The translations under genes and the position numbers were made by a program. A stretch of 64,000 nt of DNA. Source: an uncultured Rubrobacteraceae bacterium. GTDB lineage: Bacteria; Actinomycetota; Rubrobacteria; Rubrobacterales; Rubrobacteraceae. Location: NCBI GenBank assembly GCA_902806065.1, contig CADCVE010000054.1, positions 1-64,000 on the forward strand, given 5' to 3'. This document shows, piece after piece, positions 62,854 to 64,000 of this stretch (position 1 is the stretch's first letter; each line of letters starts with the position of its first letter). A model generated the notes under the pieces. It worked only from the letters and a program-made list of their open reading frames with translations, was not told the DNA's origin and did no database searches.

Positions 62854-62882
62854 ATTATACTGCAGGCCGCGACGCCTCCCAA
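62854..62882 (-). promoter_or_regulatory. recA promoter
   Basis: On the minus strand TTGGGA (62882-62877), a 17-base spacer and TATAAT (62859-62854) form a good promoter 55 bases before the recA ATG. I did not find a convincing LexA (GAAC-N4-GTTC) box around it. Confidence 0.65.
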
Positions 62883-62905
62883 TACTAATCAGGAAGCGAC
62901 GTATA

Positions 62906-63802
62906 TCAACCTGCGGGCTGCACCGGGAAGTCGCGGGTGACGGGTTGGCCGGGGTTTCCGGCGCGGCCAAGGTTCCGCCCGTCCGCCTCGACCTCGATAA
63001 TACCGCCGTTTCTGGCGGAGACGGTAAGCACCCGCCGCGCCTCAAAGGTCTGCGAGAAACCTGTTTGCGCGACGCCATCGTAAACGACCACCCCATCTAC
63101 AGAAAGCGTCATTCCTGTGGAGCCGCCGCTTACACTCACCGTCATGGGTACCGTCTCGGTAGCGGCAGCTTGTTCGTCGGAGCCGTCTTCGTCGTCCGCG
63201 GGGCTGGAGCTACCGGTGTCGTTGACCCCCGTGCCGTTCGTGGTCTCCGTAGCGGGCTCTTCGCCTTGCGAGGGGGTCGGATCTGGGGGCTCTTCTTGCT
63301 CGGCTACAGGTCCTTGGACGGCGTCGTCACCGCCGCTGCCTACCGATCTGGAGCCGACATAATACAGGCTCCCAATCACACCCGCGAGTACGAGCGCGGC
63401 GAGTGCGAAGATGAGGACGGTGGCCCCGGAGATCCTTCGGCGCTCGACCCCACCTACGCCACCGGGAGTTATGAGGGGTGCGTCGGCTTCGCTTACCCGG
63501 GAGGAACTCTGGTAGTCGAACTGCCGCTCCCGGCGTGGCGCCCGGCGGTCTTTGAGCTCCCTGCTCAGACTTTCGCCGTCGAGGCCGAGGAAGTTCGCGT
63601 AGGTCTTGAGAAACCCGCGAGCATAGATCGGGTCGGGGAGCACGGTCGGATCCTCGCGCTCCAGCCCCTCGAGGTAGCGAGTCCGTATCTTGGTCGCATG
63701 CTCGACCTCTTTGAGAGAGAGACCTTTTTCGAGGCGTTTTCTCTCCAGGATCTGGCCTATCTGCCCCGCGAACTGCCCGTTGTCCTGGTCCCCTACGCTC
63801 AT
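62906..63802 (-). CDS. RodZ-like protein: cytoplasmic HTH, one membrane helix, extracellular domain
   Basis: A 298-residue bitopic membrane protein. Residues about 10-85 are a HTH_25-type helix-turn-helix (GQILERKRLEKGLSLKEVEH, LPDPIYARGFLKTYANFLGL). A membrane helix (ATVLIFALAALVLAGVIGSL) is followed by an extracellular acidic Pro/Glu/Thr/Ser linker and a C-terminal DUF4115-like beta domain (TVSVSGGSTGMTLSVDGVVV). This matches RodZ relatives, which link MreB to the cell wall in rods; mreB is not in the window. ATG 63802 is used; TTG 63820 is in frame. It lies between ftsK and recA as in many Gram-positives. Confidence 0.85.
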   Translation of the reverse strand: MSVGDQDNGQFAGQIGQILERKRLEKGLSLKEVEHATKIRTRYLEGLEREDPTVLPDPIYARGFLKTYANFLGLDGESLSRELKDRRAPRRERQFDYQSSSRVSEADAPLITPGGVGGVERRRISGATVLIFALAALVLAGVIGSLYYVGSRSVGSGGDDAVQGPVAEQEEPPDPTPSQGEEPATETTNGTGVNDTGSSSPADDEDGSDEQAAATETVPMTVSVSGGSTGMTLSVDGVVVYDGVAQTGFSQTFEARRVLTVSARNGGIIEVEADGRNLGRAGNPGQPVTRDFPVQPAG

Positions 63803-63818
63803 GTTCGGAGAGTACCAC

Positions 63819-63846
63819 AAAGAAAGGAGCCGCCGCGAGGCTCCCC
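63819..63846 (-). terminator. Intrinsic terminator after ftsK
   Basis: On the minus strand GGAGCC (63844-63839), loop TCGCGGC, GGCTCC (63831-63826), then TTTCTTT. A standard stem with T-run directly after the ftsK stop codon. Confidence 0.75.
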
Positions 63847-64000
63847 CTAAACGCCGCCATCCGGCGGTCTGCGTGACTCTCTTTGCTCATCTCCGCCAGA
63901 TGGTGGCTGCCCCCCGTCCCCGTCGAAGATGTGGGTCAGGTCTAGCTCGGTGGCGACAACCGAGCGGCTCTTTGAGCCTTCGTAGGGACCGACGATGCTC
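63847..64000 (-). CDS. ftsK: C-terminal end of DNA translocase FtsK (partial)
   Basis: The minus-strand frame entering from the right edge gives SIVGPYEGSKSRSVV, which matches the end of the FtsK gamma winged helix (usually GIVGPSEGSKPR). A 35-residue tail rich in Gly, Pro and Asp follows to TAG 63849-63847. The gamma domain recognises KOPS sequences and touches XerD. Only the last 51 codons are in the window, so the call rests on a short motif and on the ftsK-rodZ-recA gene order. Confidence 0.7.
   Translation of the reverse strand, partial: SIVGPYEGSKSRSVVATELDLTHIFDGDGGQPPSGGDEQRESRRPPDGGV

Noticed and set aside
62820..62905. LexA/SOS box before recA
   Set aside because: No GAAC-N4-GTTC or close variant seen near the promoter; only isolated half-site-like bases.
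62837..63850. 337-residue frame antisense to the RodZ-like gene
   Set aside because: The minus-strand protein has HTH, membrane helix and linker; this frame has none.

Overview
The window is about 64 kb of GC-rich bacterial chromosome from a high-GC Gram-positive lineage. The best guess is Rubrobacter or a close relative (Rubrobacterales). This is inferred from an RsiG-like anti-sigma gene with a single cyclic-di-GMP motif, a GarA-like FHA gene followed by a MerR gene, a trehalose phosphatase/GH65 block, Excalibur-type secreted proteins, frequent GTG/TTG starts and tightly overlapping genes. I saw no rRNA, tRNA, CRISPR array or intact insertion sequence.

Bases 1-28,300 form an accessory carbon-metabolism region. 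A transposase tail lies at the left edge. Then come an AraL-like HAD phosphatase, a broken AraM-like glycerol-1-phosphate dehydrogenase, a broken RpiB-like isomerase, transketolase, transaldolase, a beta-phosphoglucomutase-like HAD protein, glucose-6-phosphate isomerase, an FGGY sugar kinase and two glycerol-phosphate dehydrogenases (GpsA-like and GlpD-like). A HAD remnant, trehalose-6-phosphate phosphatase, a GH65 phosphorylase, PPK2, a sugar porter and an unusual glucose-6-phosphate dehydrogenase follow. An Entner-Doudoroff-type set comes next: cyclase-family hydrolase, KDG kinase, KDPG aldolase and a sugar-acid dehydratase. The region ends with two small membrane proteins and a GlxA-type regulator. 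Taken together these genes would feed polyols, trehalose and sugar acids into the pentose-phosphate and Entner-Doudoroff routes. At least four enzyme genes there are decayed.

Bases 28,600-52,200 are a conserved housekeeping super-cluster: aroC-aroK-aroB-aroQ-efp-nusB-ispA-tlyA-nadK-recN, a secreted nuclease, pyrG, an alanine-dehydrogenase-like gene with altered active site, scpA-scpB-rluB-aroA-cmk-plsC-der, then rsiG, an FHA gene, a MerR gene, apt and a Xer-type recombinase. Many junctions are 4-base stop/start overlaps.

Bases 52,200-64,000 are mostly on the minus strand. They hold two related cell-surface proteins sharing a novel-looking Cys motif, a plus-strand Trp-rich secreted peptide, a RibD-type reductase, hflX, miaA, miaB, a GHKL ATPase, rny, recX, recA, a RodZ-like membrane protein and the end of ftsK.

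The most unexpected signal is not a gene. Throughout roughly 28-63 kb the + strand runs C-rich and then flips abruptly to G-rich, often in the middle of a single reading frame, at short AT-rich seams. The polarity is the same whichever way the genes point.
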